Origin: CAIYUC01 sp963682005
GTDB taxonomy: Bacteria; Bacteroidota; Bacteroidia; Bacteroidales; FEN-979
Assembly: GCA_963682005.1 (NCBI GenBank)
Contig: OY820914.1
Span: 1,674,001 to 1,738,000 of the forward strand
DNA: 64,000 bases
Direction of reading: 5' to 3'
How positions within the stretch are numbered: position 1 is the first letter of the stretch; the number at the start of each line of letters is the position of its first letter. Of the stretch, positions 26,965 to 35,611 are shown one piece after another. The notes below the pieces were generated by a model. It saw nothing but the letters and a program-made list of their open reading frames with translations, was not told where the DNA came from and searched no databases. The position numbers and the translations under genes were made by a program.

Positions 26965-27372
26965 GAATTAACGATTTGATTTAAAATGAGTTAAATAAAA
27001 TCAGATAAGATCGAGGACGATAAGGAAAAAACAAGAACAAAAATGGAGAATATAAAGCATTGAAAAATAAGGCAATAAAAAAGATTCACCATCTTCACCA
27101 AATTCACTCGATTCCATCAGCGGACAAAATGGGCTTTTAACTGATAAATTAATATTGATTCTAAATAATTAATAAGCAAGAGATATTTATTGCCTGTTAA
27201 TGAGCATATTATAAACACAACAATTCTTGTTTTTATCCGAATTTGAAAGATAAAAATGAATCTGTTATGCAAGCGATGAATAAAATGGTGAGATAATAAT
27301 GAAGTGATAAAATGCAAATATTTAATGATTATCCCAGGCAGGAGATAATCAAAGGGAAGTAATTGGTATTTA
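26965..27372. other. Gene-free spacer
   Basis: About 400 bp of very AT-rich DNA. A 66-codon frame on the minus strand is rich in F, H and I and looks spurious. No repeat or clear promoter was identified. It separates the replication block from the HNH cargo. Confidence 0.4.
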
Positions 27373-28266
27373 TTAAGAAGCCTTTAGAAACTGATTAAAC
27401 CGTTGTTCCAGTCTCTCCCGATCGGGGTAGTCTATTCGATGGTTGGGCAGGATGATCGTTTGACTCTCGAGTGCTTGCAAACCATATTTCAGCATAGGGC
27501 CATCGGTTTCTTCTAAGATGTCGTTTCTCACATGAATGCGGTAATCAGGGTTGATTCCTATAATGTTTTTGTCAAATGCTGCGTGATGGATCTTACACAA
27601 GGAAAGACCATTTTGAACTATAGGGTCACCTGAATCTTCATTATCCCCGATGATGTGAGCAGCATCCAGCAATTCAGGATGCTTTAAACGGCATAAGGTA
27701 CATTGGTTCCGGTAGGCCATCAAAACGCGAATTCGAAACCCTTGTTGATGTATTCTTATCTTAGCGGTTGTTGTTGCATAAGCCCTGCGGAACAGGATGG
27801 CATTTGGATCTTCAACCGTCAAGATTGAATCAAGAGCTTCAACCTCGTCAACCTGAACTGTAAATACAAGCTTCTCTGGATTAGCGTGAATAATATAGGA
27901 AGGGAATGCAACATAGTATTTTCCAGGAAATACTCCAAAAAAGTAAATGAGAGGTAATTTCTTCTCCATAACCTGGCTAAGTCCGACGTTATCCCAATTA
28001 TTTGGATTGTTTCCCCGATACCTGTACTCAATCAGGCCATTTTTATTCAATTTATCCGGATATGGCCCATCAAATGCTGTCCTAATTGATAAAGGAAGTT
28101 GCATTATCTGTGGTTTCCATATTCCCGATTGTCCCGCCAGATGTATACGTTGATCCTGAAACACAAATCCATTTGTAATCATGGTCCATGATAAAACCTC
28201 TCCGTAAATCCGGACTTGTTCTTTTAGCCAATCGAAAGCGGCCATTCTGATCAGCCCATCATCCAT
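27373..28266 (-). CDS. HNH endonuclease with N-terminal DNA-recognition-like domain
   Basis: A 297-aa protein. The C-terminal half is an HNH_2-type nuclease: CTLCRLKHPELLDAAHIIGD near 189-208, then NGLSLCKIHHAAFD near 219-232, giving C-x2-C, A-H-I and C-x2-H-H metal and catalytic residues. The N-terminal ~170 residues (IHLAGQSGIWKPQIM, PLIYFFGVFPGKYY) resemble the reader domain found in front of HNH in type IV McrA-like enzymes. It lies 18 bp downstream of the SBD-HNH gene, so the two form an operon. It probably cuts modified foreign DNA; the exact mark cannot be inferred. Confidence 0.7.
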   Translation of the reverse strand: MDDGLIRMAAFDWLKEQVRIYGEVLSWTMITNGFVFQDQRIHLAGQSGIWKPQIMQLPLSIRTAFDGPYPDKLNKNGLIEYRYRGNNPNNWDNVGLSQVMEKKLPLIYFFGVFPGKYYVAFPSYIIHANPEKLVFTVQVDEVEALDSILTVEDPNAILFRRAYATTTAKIRIHQQGFRIRVLMAYRNQCTLCRLKHPELLDAAHIIGDNEDSGDPIVQNGLSLCKIHHAAFDKNIIGINPDYRIHVRNDILEETDGPMLKYGLQALESQTIILPNHRIDYPDRERLEQRFNQFLKAS

Positions 28267-28284
28267 TGATTTATAATTAAACCG

Positions 28285-29265
28285 TTAGTTTTTAATGAGA
28301 ACTTTTTCAAATTTATTAATCCTGTGCCATTCAAAATTCATCAACAACGGATAAAATTCCTTCTCTGCAGGTAATAATATCCTTTGTCCATCAAAGGCTT
28401 TAATGCTATAACTGCTTTTCTCCTCATTAAAAATCCGGGAAACCCTGACCATGTAATTGTTATCAATGGAGATCAACCCACGATCAAAAGCCCTATGCAG
28501 ATTTGGACATAAGGCAATACCATTGGTGATGGTATCATCGAAACTATGACTAAACGGCACAATATGACAGGCGTCCACCATGGACACCGAAGAAATGGTG
28601 TTGATTTTCATTCCGGAGATACAACAAGTGTAGTTATAGATCTTAGGGACTTCACGCTTGAACACGCTTCCCCGAAGAAATATTTCCTCTTCATCTTTTT
28701 TCTCTATCAGCTTTTGAATCTCGTTTCTATATTCGGCAGCATCTTCATGCAGAATTTTATCTTCGAGGGAAGTAAACAAGTCCTGTTGCAAGCTCCCTTG
28801 GTATAAATATTTTGACTTCGTTTCAGGGAAATATTCATCAAGTAAGACATGCTGTAAGATGGTATTACTGTAGTTGTCTTTCATCAGTAAATAAAGATCA
28901 TCTTCAATTACTGCATGATCAATGGCAGCATTTAAGCTTGAAAAGCTTTTCATGACTGAGCCCATTTGATCGATGTTTTCGAAACCACTTTTTGGAACGA
29001 GTTTCCAGAATTTATCACTTTTCAGGTAATAGAAGGGATATGTGATCCGGCATTCGAAACGGGAAGAAACTACCAGCAGGCTCCAATTGGCCTTGAATAA
29101 GGCGACTAATTCGGGGGTTAGAAATATTGACGGATCTAAGATCAGGTTGTTTTGAAACGATTGCAAAATGGAAAGCAACAGGATTGGTTTATGAGGGGCA
29201 ACACCATGCGCTCTGTCGACGTGAAGTTTTTTAAAAGCCTGTATATATTTTTGAAGAATTTCCAC
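28285..29265 (-). CDS. Probable phosphorothioate-DNA-binding HNH endonuclease (SBD-HNH, type IV)
   Basis: A 326-aa protein. The N-terminus resembles the sulfur-binding domain of ScoMcrA/SprMcrA-type enzymes: APHKPILLLSILQSF near residues 23-37, LFKANWSLLV, then ITYPFYYLKSDKFWKLV near 73-89. A charged linker leads to a C-terminal HNH_2 domain: DACHIVPFSHSFDDTITNGIALCPNLHRAFD split near 229-260. The family restricts DNA carrying Dnd phosphorothioate modification. No dnd genes are visible here, consistent with a restriction enzyme aimed at other cells' marks. The neighbour HNH gene may provide a second specificity. Confidence 0.7.
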   Translation of the reverse strand: MEILQKYIQAFKKLHVDRAHGVAPHKPILLLSILQSFQNNLILDPSIFLTPELVALFKANWSLLVVSSRFECRITYPFYYLKSDKFWKLVPKSGFENIDQMGSVMKSFSSLNAAIDHAVIEDDLYLLMKDNYSNTILQHVLLDEYFPETKSKYLYQGSLQQDLFTSLEDKILHEDAAEYRNEIQKLIEKKDEEEIFLRGSVFKREVPKIYNYTCCISGMKINTISSVSMVDACHIVPFSHSFDDTITNGIALCPNLHRAFDRGLISIDNNYMVRVSRIFNEEKSSYSIKAFDGQRILLPAEKEFYPLLMNFEWHRINKFEKVLIKN

Positions 29266-29555
29266 GGTCAGGTAAAATATTTTGCGCGCAATCTAACAAA
29301 ACATGTGAAAATATGAAGTTACTAATATGAATCCCAAATATACATTACAAATCAGTTTGTTTTAAAAAAGCCAGATAAAATCCAGTTCCAAACTTCGCTT
29401 TACCCATGTTCATCAGAATTCATGTAATTTATTGAAATATTAAAGGCGGCGAAATTGAAAAAACTTAAATATCAAAATAGGTTTCAGTTGTCCTGATTTT
29501 AACAGAAATTCCAAAATTCACTAATTTTATGGGTGAACACTAAACCCCTATCATC

Positions 29556-29864
29556 ATGGAAAATCCATTTGAATTAATCGAAAAGAGACTGGCAGCAATT
29601 GAAGAAAAGCTTGGCGGCTTGATTCAGAGAATTGATAATCCAACCGCATCTTCACCCACATGGATAACATCAAAGCAGCTTGCTCAGCATCTTGGCATAT
29701 CAGTATCTGCCGTAACTAATCTCAGGACTAATAAAATCCCTTATTATAAGCTTGGCGGGAAGATTTATTTCAAGAAACAGGAAATTGATGAATGGATTGA
29801 AAAGACCAGGCACAAAACAGGAGGCGAGAATTTGCATGAATGGTTAGACAATAACAGAAGGTAA
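29556..29864 (+). CDS. Excisionase-like HTH protein
   Basis: A 102-aa protein. An N-terminal coiled coil (LIEKRLAAIEEKLGGLIQRI) precedes an HTH_17 domain: TSKQLAQHLGISVSAVTNLRTNKIPYYKLGGKIYFKKQEIDEW around residues 39-82, broken here into its helices. Similar proteins are encoded near integrases and serve as excisionases or regulators. It is the first plus-strand gene after a long minus-strand run and is followed after 35 bp by a gene that may be its partner. Confidence 0.8.
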   Translation: MENPFELIEKRLAAIEEKLGGLIQRIDNPTASSPTWITSKQLAQHLGISVSAVTNLRTNKIPYYKLGGKIYFKKQEIDEWIEKTRHKTGGENLHEWLDNNRR

Positions 29865-29899
29865 TCACAAGGTCAATTCGATTTAATAACTTAAATTCT

Positions 29900-30622
29900 A
29901 TGGAAGAAAAGATTCTAACTGAAATTAAGCAGATCCGCCGGTTGCTTTCAAATCTGGTTGGAACATCTGATATGCCGGCTGCTGAAAGATTTTCAAAAGA
30001 AGCAGTTGCCAAAGCTGCAAAGGAGTTCCAAAAATTGGCAATAGAACGCGGGGAATGGCTTCCGGGAAATCAGATACATAAAGTGATCAAACATGCGCCC
30101 TGGCATTGTGGTAAAATGATTGTTGAAAAATTCGGATTTACGAATTATTTCAAACGAGGTAAAACCTTGTACTTTAACAAAAAAGACTTGATAGCACTAG
30201 GTAAGGAATTGAAGGACAGGAATATTGATCTGGGAAAGTACAGTGAACTATTGAATGATCAGGAAAATTTTAAAAAGTATCTCAATAAGATCAATCTACC
30301 TAAAGGCACCAAAACCAAGAAGCATTTTAGAATACCTGAAGGACTCAGGGATGTATTTTCAAAGCCTTATAGTGCACCCACAGAGGATCTGGTCAGAAAA
30401 GAAATCGAGAGCCTTATGGAAGAATACAAAAAGTTTGATCTTTCAGAATACATTGATTTATTTGAAGGAAAAACTTACGGATTATTCAAGTACGACTATT
30501 CCTTTGATCGTTACCTGAAGCCTGAATTAAAGAAGTATTGCAAAGATTGGTGCTTCAAATTCAATTATGCAAATGAGGCGATGAAGAGGATATTGGAACT
30601 TAAGATAGAAAATGCTTCGTAG
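29900..30622 (+). CDS. Hypothetical protein with HTH-like segment (240 aa)
   Basis: A 240-aa charged protein. The N-terminus is a short coiled coil similar to that of the preceding gene (EEKILTEIKQIRRLLSNLV). Around residues 55-100 (LPGNQIHKVIKHAPWHCGKMIVEKF then GKTLYFNKKDLIALG) it resembles a helix-turn-helix excisionase fold. The C-terminal half is unrecognised. It is in the same transcription unit as the HTH gene before it, 35 bp downstream. Confidence 0.65.
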   Translation: MEEKILTEIKQIRRLLSNLVGTSDMPAAERFSKEAVAKAAKEFQKLAIERGEWLPGNQIHKVIKHAPWHCGKMIVEKFGFTNYFKRGKTLYFNKKDLIALGKELKDRNIDLGKYSELLNDQENFKKYLNKINLPKGTKTKKHFRIPEGLRDVFSKPYSAPTEDLVRKEIESLMEEYKKFDLSEYIDLFEGKTYGLFKYDYSFDRYLKPELKKYCKDWCFKFNYANEAMKRILELKIENAS

Positions 30623-30630
30623 TATTCTCG

Positions 30631-30647
30631 ATTCGCGAATCGCGAAT
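30631..30647. repeat. 17-nt palindrome between convergent genes
   Basis: ATTCGCGA, a central A, and TCGCGAAT form perfect 8-nt arms. It lies between the convergent 240-aa gene and abiEii. It could be a protein-binding site or a weak bidirectional terminator stem; there is no long T-run. Confidence 0.5.
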
Positions 30648-30681
30648 TATTGATTTTCAAATTTTCTCCTAGTATAAAGGA

Positions 30682-31461
30682 TCATAGTAATGAAAGAAGT
30701 TTTGAATGAACAAGTGGATAAGCCTCAATGGGATTATAGCTAATATCCGGTCGCAATATTCCATTTGTATCGCCAGTAAAATCAGGATCAGATAGTTTAT
30801 TCTCTACGTTCCTGATGAATTCCTTCCCAGTCACAGAATGTCCTTCCTGATCCATATAGAATTTCCAAGATTGAATGATTTCTCCACAATCCGGGTTTTG
30901 GTTTTTCAGAGCGAACCAAAGATCAAAAAGATCACGACCCTTTTTTCTTTGATATAATGCTCTGAGTTTTGTCCCAAGGAGTTCTTCCAACTTGTAAGTT
31001 CTGATCTTTGCTTCTCCTGTAAACCAGGAGTTGTTGACATTGATCTTAATGTCTGTGTATCCAAATAGCGTATAATGTTCCCTACAATTGATCTCAACCT
31101 TTAATTTTAAAGGCAATCCGGATTCGGAAGTGTATCTGAAAATGAGGGTATTATTATTTGCTTTCTGCTTTGTTTCGGTTTTTTCAAAAAAGGGTAACCG
31201 TTTCTGAATATGTTTGATGGTATCCTTGATCGGTTCGGGTCTAATCTGCACCAAGTCTATATCTTCTGAATATCTCGGTTGGGGTTTCATGAAGAATTTG
31301 TGCATAGCTGTACCCCCTCGGAATGCAAGATGATCCCTTAAAAACGGATCGTTAAAAATTTCAACCAGGGATCTTTCGATGATCAGATCTTGTTCAACCT
31401 GAGAATTTTCAACCCATGGGGCATTTTTTCTCCATGCGGTGATGAATGCAGTTGGGATCAT
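30682..31461 (-). CDS. abiEii: AbiEii toxin, nucleotidyltransferase
   Basis: A 259-aa protein of the AbiEii/MenT-type nucleotidyltransferase family. HLAFRGGTAMHKFF near residues 44-57 is the GGT motif, and RYSEDIDLVQI near 63-73 gives the D-x-D metal site. Further family landmarks are FTGEAKIRTYKLEELLGTKLRALYQRKKGRDLFDLWF segments near 148-186. The protein inhibits growth by nucleotide transfer when the antitoxin fails, so infected cells stop before phage are released. Its start overlaps the stop of abiEi by 4 bp. Confidence 0.9.
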   Translation of the reverse strand: MIPTAFITAWRKNAPWVENSQVEQDLIIERSLVEIFNDPFLRDHLAFRGGTAMHKFFMKPQPRYSEDIDLVQIRPEPIKDTIKHIQKRLPFFEKTETKQKANNNTLIFRYTSESGLPLKLKVEINCREHYTLFGYTDIKINVNNSWFTGEAKIRTYKLEELLGTKLRALYQRKKGRDLFDLWFALKNQNPDCGEIIQSWKFYMDQEGHSVTGKEFIRNVENKLSDPDFTGDTNGILRPDISYNPIEAYPLVHSKLLSLL

Positions 31462-32264
31462 ATATCAGGTTCAACGGTTATGTTGGCAAGAATATTCCAA
31501 TCGTTATCAATTTGTAGATCTTTGATTTTTGGACCTTTTGTGCTCAACAACAATGGAAAGGATTTTGTATCATGAAGAAATTTTTTCAAGGGCTTAACCA
31601 AATCCGATTGTTCCAATACGTTTTCCAATAAGAACCCCAGGCGCTGAACCACTGAAATAATATTGTATGATTTTGAACAATCCCGGAGTGCATTTGGTTT
31701 GATTTGGTCTGATAATTCCTGTAAAACAGTTGAGATTCTATTAAATCCCCCAACACGATCCTGGTAGAATACCAAATCTAACGCCGTTAACTCTGGAGAA
31801 GAGATTTTCAGATATCCTGCCTCCGTTTTTTGATCAATGACAAACCGGTTGTCCCAGCTCTGTTTCTTACAAAAGTTAATTTTTATCGAATGACTGGCAA
31901 TAGGGCGAATAGTCGGAGGAACCGTGATTATAAAATGTTCCTGAGGCTGTTGGTGTCCTGCCCCATAATAGGATGCTGCGTTGAGAAGGCCTACATAATA
32001 ATCCCGGTCAATGAATTTCATCATATCCGGGATAAAGAATGACGGGGGAATAATCCCGGTGGAACTATATTCCGGTGGAACAATAACATAAAATTCTTGC
32101 CGTACCTGAACTATTTTCCTTTTTCTTCTGAGTCGCTGTAAGGATTTTTTTATTGCTTCTGCAGAGAACTGATATTGGTTTCTTAGCTCACCTAAAGTAA
32201 AGGAATACCTTCCCTCGGAGCGAAGTCTATCAATGAACTCTTCCAAATAATTATAAAGCTGCAT
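31458..32264 (-). CDS. abiEi: AbiEi-type antitoxin and transcriptional autorepressor
   Basis: A 268-aa protein when started at the ATG for MQLYNYLEEFIDRL. An upstream GTG at 32303 is in frame but lies inside the palindromic operator, so the internal ATG is preferred. The N-terminal winged helix shows YSFTLGELRNQYQFSAEAIKKSLQRLRRKRKIV (broken across residues 20-53). The rest, with FFIPDMMKFIDRDYYVGLLNAASYYGA, matches the AbiEi C-terminal domain. In characterised AbiE systems AbiEi binds inverted repeats upstream of the operon, and the palindrome here fits that. Confidence 0.9.
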   Translation of the reverse strand: MQLYNYLEEFIDRLRSEGRYSFTLGELRNQYQFSAEAIKKSLQRLRRKRKIVQVRQEFYVIVPPEYSSTGIIPPSFFIPDMMKFIDRDYYVGLLNAASYYGAGHQQPQEHFIITVPPTIRPIASHSIKINFCKKQSWDNRFVIDQKTEAGYLKISSPELTALDLVFYQDRVGGFNRISTVLQELSDQIKPNALRDCSKSYNIISVVQRLGFLLENVLEQSDLVKPLKKFLHDTKSFPLLLSTKGPKIKDLQIDNDWNILANITVEPDI

Positions 32265-32287
32265 TTTGTTTGCTTCTAAGTGATCGG

Positions 32288-32322
32288 GCGCGAAAGGGGT
32301 CACATTGTAACCCCTTTCGCGC
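32288..32322 (-). promoter_or_regulatory. Palindromic operator of the abiE operon
   Basis: Perfect 13-nt arms GCGCGAAAGGGGT and ACCCCTTTCGCGC separated by 9 nt, beginning 24 bp upstream of the chosen abiEi start. It is GC-rich in AT-rich surroundings and has no T-run, so it is more likely a protein-binding site than a terminator. Known AbiEi proteins repress by binding such inverted repeats. Confidence 0.7.
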
Positions 32323-32588
32323 TCACAAACTTAATAAACATTTTAATAAAATTGATTAATACACAACAATATTTTAACTATTTCACTGACGCATCCATTA
32401 TAATGCAAGAGGTGGGTTCTCGTTTGTCGTTCATAAATTTTTACTGTTCACGTTCCGTGAACAAAGAAAAAATGTGACCAGATTCTGCCTATTAACTTTC
32501 GGGTATGTATTTTATAAATCTGGCAAAATAATACCCGATAAGGTCTAATGTGTTTCTGGATAAGGAATAGGATAGGTATCTTTGTTAG

Positions 32589-32744
32589 ATGCAGTCTAGA
32601 CCAGTCTATAAACCATCCTTCGATGAAATTTTTAGAAATGCAATTGCATCGGCGAAAATTGAAGGGATCCGGTTTGATAGGGAAACTCGGACCCGTATTA
32701 AAAAGGAAGCTATTAAAAGATTGAGAATAGTAGAGGACCAATAA
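32589..32744 (+). CDS. Small VbhA-like (Fic-inhibitory-motif) protein
   Basis: A 51-aa frame starting ATG at 32589 and ending TAA at 32744. Residues 17-26 read NAIASAKIEG, which contains S-x-x-x-E-G, the inhibitory helix motif of Fic antitoxins such as VbhA. The C-terminal part is basic (RETRTRIKKEAIKRLR). A box TATCTTTG (TAnnTTTG) ends about 4 bp before the ATG, so the mRNA may be leaderless or the true start may differ. No Fic toxin is nearby, so it would be an orphan or act on a distant partner. Confidence 0.55.
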   Translation: MQSRPVYKPSFDEIFRNAIASAKIEGIRFDRETRTRIKKEAIKRLRIVEDQ

Positions 32745-32775
32745 ATGAAATGACCACCACAACAAATTCGTATAC

Positions 32776-33219
32776 TTACCCCAGTAATTTTATTGGATCG
32801 ATAATTGGCAAAATAAATTTTTGAAGAACAGTTCCTTGCATACGTTTGTACAAAAGTCCTCTTGAGGTAGAGTAAGTGATTGATGATAATGCATTACTTA
32901 AAAAAGGATGAACTTCAACAATATTATTTTCGTTTAGTTTTGTAAGTTCCGATATATTTTCAATTTTATATATCAGGACTATATGAAAACTACCATTTGC
33001 TTCTTCAGAATTAGAGCCCTTACTGTCCGTTTTTATTTCAACTTTGAAATCAACTTTACTTAGTCTCTCTTCAAGATTAAAGGCTAATTGAAGACTATTC
33101 TCTAAATTATATCCATCTATTTTTTCAATTGAAAACTCTTCGGGAGCTTCAATCTGATCCTTAATGAATTTTAATTCAATAATCGATAGCTTATCGGCTT
33201 CAAATATGTTATGCGGCAT
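32776..33219 (-). CDS. SecB-like chaperone of a toxin-antitoxin-chaperone operon
   Basis: A 147-aa protein resembling SecB: a beta-sheet N-terminus (LSIIELKFIKDQIEAPEEF), a central FHIVLIYKIENI strand, and the C-terminal hallmark EVHPFLSNALSSITYSTSRGLLYKRM segments followed by TVLQKFILPIIDP. It overlaps the 3' end of the HTH gene by 11 bp. In TAC systems (HigBA-Rv1957 is the model) the SecB-like chaperone protects the antitoxin's C-terminal tail. Gene order toxin, antitoxin, chaperone matches. Confidence 0.75.
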   Translation of the reverse strand: MPHNIFEADKLSIIELKFIKDQIEAPEEFSIEKIDGYNLENSLQLAFNLEERLSKVDFKVEIKTDSKGSNSEEANGSFHIVLIYKIENISELTKLNENNIVEVHPFLSNALSSITYSTSRGLLYKRMQGTVLQKFILPIIDPIKLLG

Positions 33220-33625
33220 TTTTTTGTTCTTTTTGGGCGTTTACTATCGGTTCAGCTACTTTCCAGTTTTCTGATTTGTCTGGCATTGAGGTTGTTTGAC
33301 TATATACAGTCACAGCATAAGTCGTTTTTACAAACTTCGAATTGAATTCAATAACTGGCTTCCTTACAGGCACAATTAGAAGTTCTTCTCCTAACTCAGC
33401 TTGTAACTTGGCGATAGAACGTAAGGTAAAATTATGTTCAGCACTTAGCCATTTATGAATTTCAGAAGGATTCTTCTCCATTTTATCAGCCAGTGATTTT
33501 TGAGAATATCCTTTTTCTTTTATTATACGATTAATGTGCACGATTAAATCGCCGTATAACCTGGCAAATATTTTTGTTTCCTCAGGTGTTTTGAATAATA
33601 TACGATCTGCAACTTTACTTCTCAT
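33209..33625 (-). CDS. XRE-family HTH antitoxin
   Basis: A 138-aa protein. An XRE HTH occupies about residues 35-75: KGYSQKSLADKMEKNPSEIHKWLSAEHNFTLRSIAKLQAELG in pieces. A C-terminal tail rich in polar residues (SKFVKTTYAVTVYSQTTSMPDKSENW) is suitable as the chaperone-addiction segment of TAC antitoxins. The gene lies 8 bp after the first gene and overlaps the SecB-like gene, so all three are one operon. Confidence 0.8.
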   Translation of the reverse strand: MRSKVADRILFKTPEETKIFARLYGDLIVHINRIIKEKGYSQKSLADKMEKNPSEIHKWLSAEHNFTLRSIAKLQAELGEELLIVPVRKPVIEFNSKFVKTTYAVTVYSQTTSMPDKSENWKVAEPIVNAQKEQKNAA

Positions 33626-33633
33626 GGTCTTTT

Positions 33634-34155
33634 TTATAAAAAAATTTCTTCAGCCCCTTTTTCATTCAACAATTTCCTGTTCACTTCATCTACCACAACT
33701 GCGCCTTCCTTGATCCCATCAATAATTTTTCTTGCAAACTCACAAGCCTCCACCCAGTTATGATGTAAAGAACTCTCCATGTTTGTTGGTCCATCTTTTA
33801 TACCACCATTGAATAGAACAACAATCTCATCAGTAATTTTCAGCACATAAATCCTCAAAGGGAATTCAGGATAATTATAAGTGAATTCTCCAAGTTTGAC
33901 CCTTCCTTTAACCGGTAGACCAATAACTTCCTCTTCATATCGGTTTAATAGTTCATCAATTGCACCATGGTCTTCTCCTATTGAGAGGAGGATGAATGAT
34001 AATAGGGCTTGGGCAGCACTTTCGTAAGTCGGGCTGTTTTCAAAATGTGAGAAAAATTTATCAGTTTCATTTTCTTCAGAGTCCTCAAGTTGAACTGTAT
34101 AAAAGGTACAAAACCTTCTTTCATCATCCCATATTTTGACCTCAAAGTTATTCAC
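33634..34155 (-). CDS. Putative HigB/RelE-like toxin of the TAC operon
   Basis: A 173-aa protein, first in the operon. The C-terminal half has GRVKLGEFTYNYPEFPLRIYVLKITDEIVVLFNGGIKDG in segments, resembling the R-x-L/I-Y-x6-I-V-x-L-x-x-G-x-x-K core of RelE/HigB RNase toxins. The N-terminal half is acidic and unrecognised. The position upstream of an HTH antitoxin and a SecB-like chaperone supports the toxin role. It could also be an unrelated first gene, because the similarity is weak and no catalytic residue is certain. Confidence 0.55.
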   Translation of the reverse strand: MNNFEVKIWDDERRFCTFYTVQLEDSEENETDKFFSHFENSPTYESAAQALLSFILLSIGEDHGAIDELLNRYEEEVIGLPVKGRVKLGEFTYNYPEFPLRIYVLKITDEIVVLFNGGIKDGPTNMESSLHHNWVEACEFARKIIDGIKEGAVVVDEVNRKLLNEKGAEEIFL

Positions 34156-34351
34156 TTATAACTGAATTTTGCAAGTTATGTTTCACTTTTAAGTGAATTA
34201 TTTTTGATACTGATCATAAAATACAGAATATCAATAAATTAAAATTGTTAATTTATTGTCTCTTGATCAAGCAAATATAAAGTATTTATCAATATTGAGG
34301 GAACCGATCGACTATTTGAAGGACAATGGTCCTTAAATGGATTCCATTCTA

Positions 34352-35611
34352 TCATTTCTTATCTTGACGACTCGGAATATTATCCCATGTCCTCTCCATT
34401 TCCAGCTTCTTGAAATCTTCTGAGATCTTCACGTACTTGTTAAACACACTGTCTTTCTTGTGACCTGTGATTTCTTTGATGGTCTTGGTATTCATCCCGA
34501 GGACTATACTGTTAGTGATAAAAGTCTTCCTGGCGGTATGGTTTGTGATCAATTTATATTTTGGCTCTGTATGCTCCCTGGCTTTCCCACCTGAATAGTC
34601 GACATAGTTGACTGATGCTGTGATTCCGGCCTCCTCACAACAATCTTTAATATGGTCATTCAGTTTTTGTGAAGAGAGTTTTGGCAGAGGATAGTTTTCC
34701 AGGTGCTCATACTTTGCAAGGATGTTCCGGGCAAATTGATTCAAAGGAATAACCTCCGTCTTATGAGTTTTTACGATAGTCTTGAAGATCTGGCCGTCTT
34801 TGATGTGTTCTTTTTTTAGATTTTTCAGGTCTGAAACGCGCATACCGGTAAAACACATAAAGCAAAAGAGATCCCTCGCACGGGATCTTTTTGGAGATTC
34901 AAATTCAAAGTTCAGGAGCAGCATAAGCTCCTCTAATGTCAGATAGATGACGTCTTTCTCACGTTCAACAGCTTTGAAATCTTTGAATGTAGTATCCTTC
35001 ACATAACCTCTTTTTTGACACCAGGAGAGAAATGCCTTTAGATTACTGATGATCTTGGCAAAGTAGTTATCCTTCGCTTTGCGTTTAATAAATGCATAGG
35101 TTCTGAGATTGTCAAAGAATTTGTAGTTAATAGAGTGGAGATCCACCTTATACTTTGTGTCTTTCTCGAAATCCATGAGAAAGTTTTTGAAAGTCCCATA
35201 GCAAACGATGGTCCTATTTGCCCGGATAGCCTTACTGCTTTCAATGTACTCATCAAGAACCTCATAGAAGGTCCTGTTAGTTTTTTTCGGCTTTTCAGTA
35301 GCATTGAAAATTTCATTTTTCAAATATATTTCTGTAATTGTGATACCCTCTTCTAAAGCATTGTCAATCGCTGCTTCAGCTTTTTTTCTATACAGTGCAA
35401 TCCTCTTATTAATTGTAGTAGCGTTGTTATCTGGTTCGTCTTGCCTGCTTGGCTTAACTTTTTGATTTGACTGACTCCAATGTTTTGGATGCACCATAAA
35501 CCCAATAAAGAAGATTGGTCTGAGATAATTATGAGTCACTCTCATAATAATAGATTGTTGCCCTTTTTTATTGGATTGACTTGATCGTAAATAAAAGTGT
35601 ATATTTGCCAT
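34352..35611 (-). CDS. int: Tyrosine recombinase/integrase of the element
   Basis: A 419-aa protein of the Bacteroidota integrase type: an N-terminal arm-binding-like segment (HFYLRSSQSNKKGQQSIIMRV), a SAM-like core-binding domain (FYEVLDEYIESS onward), and the catalytic domain with Arg in TGMRVSDLKNL near residue 250, His-x-x-Arg in NHTARKTF near 366, His in EITGHKK near 389, and the nucleophile Tyr in VFNKYVKI near 400. It integrates and excises DNA at att sites. Its start faces the presumed attachment region at 35785-35870. It is probably the integrase of the element whose housekeeping genes lie to the left. Confidence 0.92.
   Translation of the reverse strand: MANIHFYLRSSQSNKKGQQSIIMRVTHNYLRPIFFIGFMVHPKHWSQSNQKVKPSRQDEPDNNATTINKRIALYRKKAEAAIDNALEEGITITEIYLKNEIFNATEKPKKTNRTFYEVLDEYIESSKAIRANRTIVCYGTFKNFLMDFEKDTKYKVDLHSINYKFFDNLRTYAFIKRKAKDNYFAKIISNLKAFLSWCQKRGYVKDTTFKDFKAVEREKDVIYLTLEELMLLLNFEFESPKRSRARDLFCFMCFTGMRVSDLKNLKKEHIKDGQIFKTIVKTHKTEVIPLNQFARNILAKYEHLENYPLPKLSSQKLNDHIKDCCEEAGITASVNYVDYSGGKAREHTEPKYKLITNHTARKTFITNSIVLGMNTKTIKEITGHKKDSVFNKYVKISEDFKKLEMERTWDNIPSRQDKK

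Noticed and set aside
27117..27317. 66-aa minus-strand frame
   Set aside because: Low-complexity F/H/I-rich translation of AT-rich DNA, with no context support.
32288..32322. Palindrome as a terminator
   Set aside because: No T-run on either side; its position before abiEi fits an operator better.
32448..32765. 105-aa minus-strand frame
   Set aside because: Antisense to the VbhA-like small gene and compositionally odd (many F, W, H).
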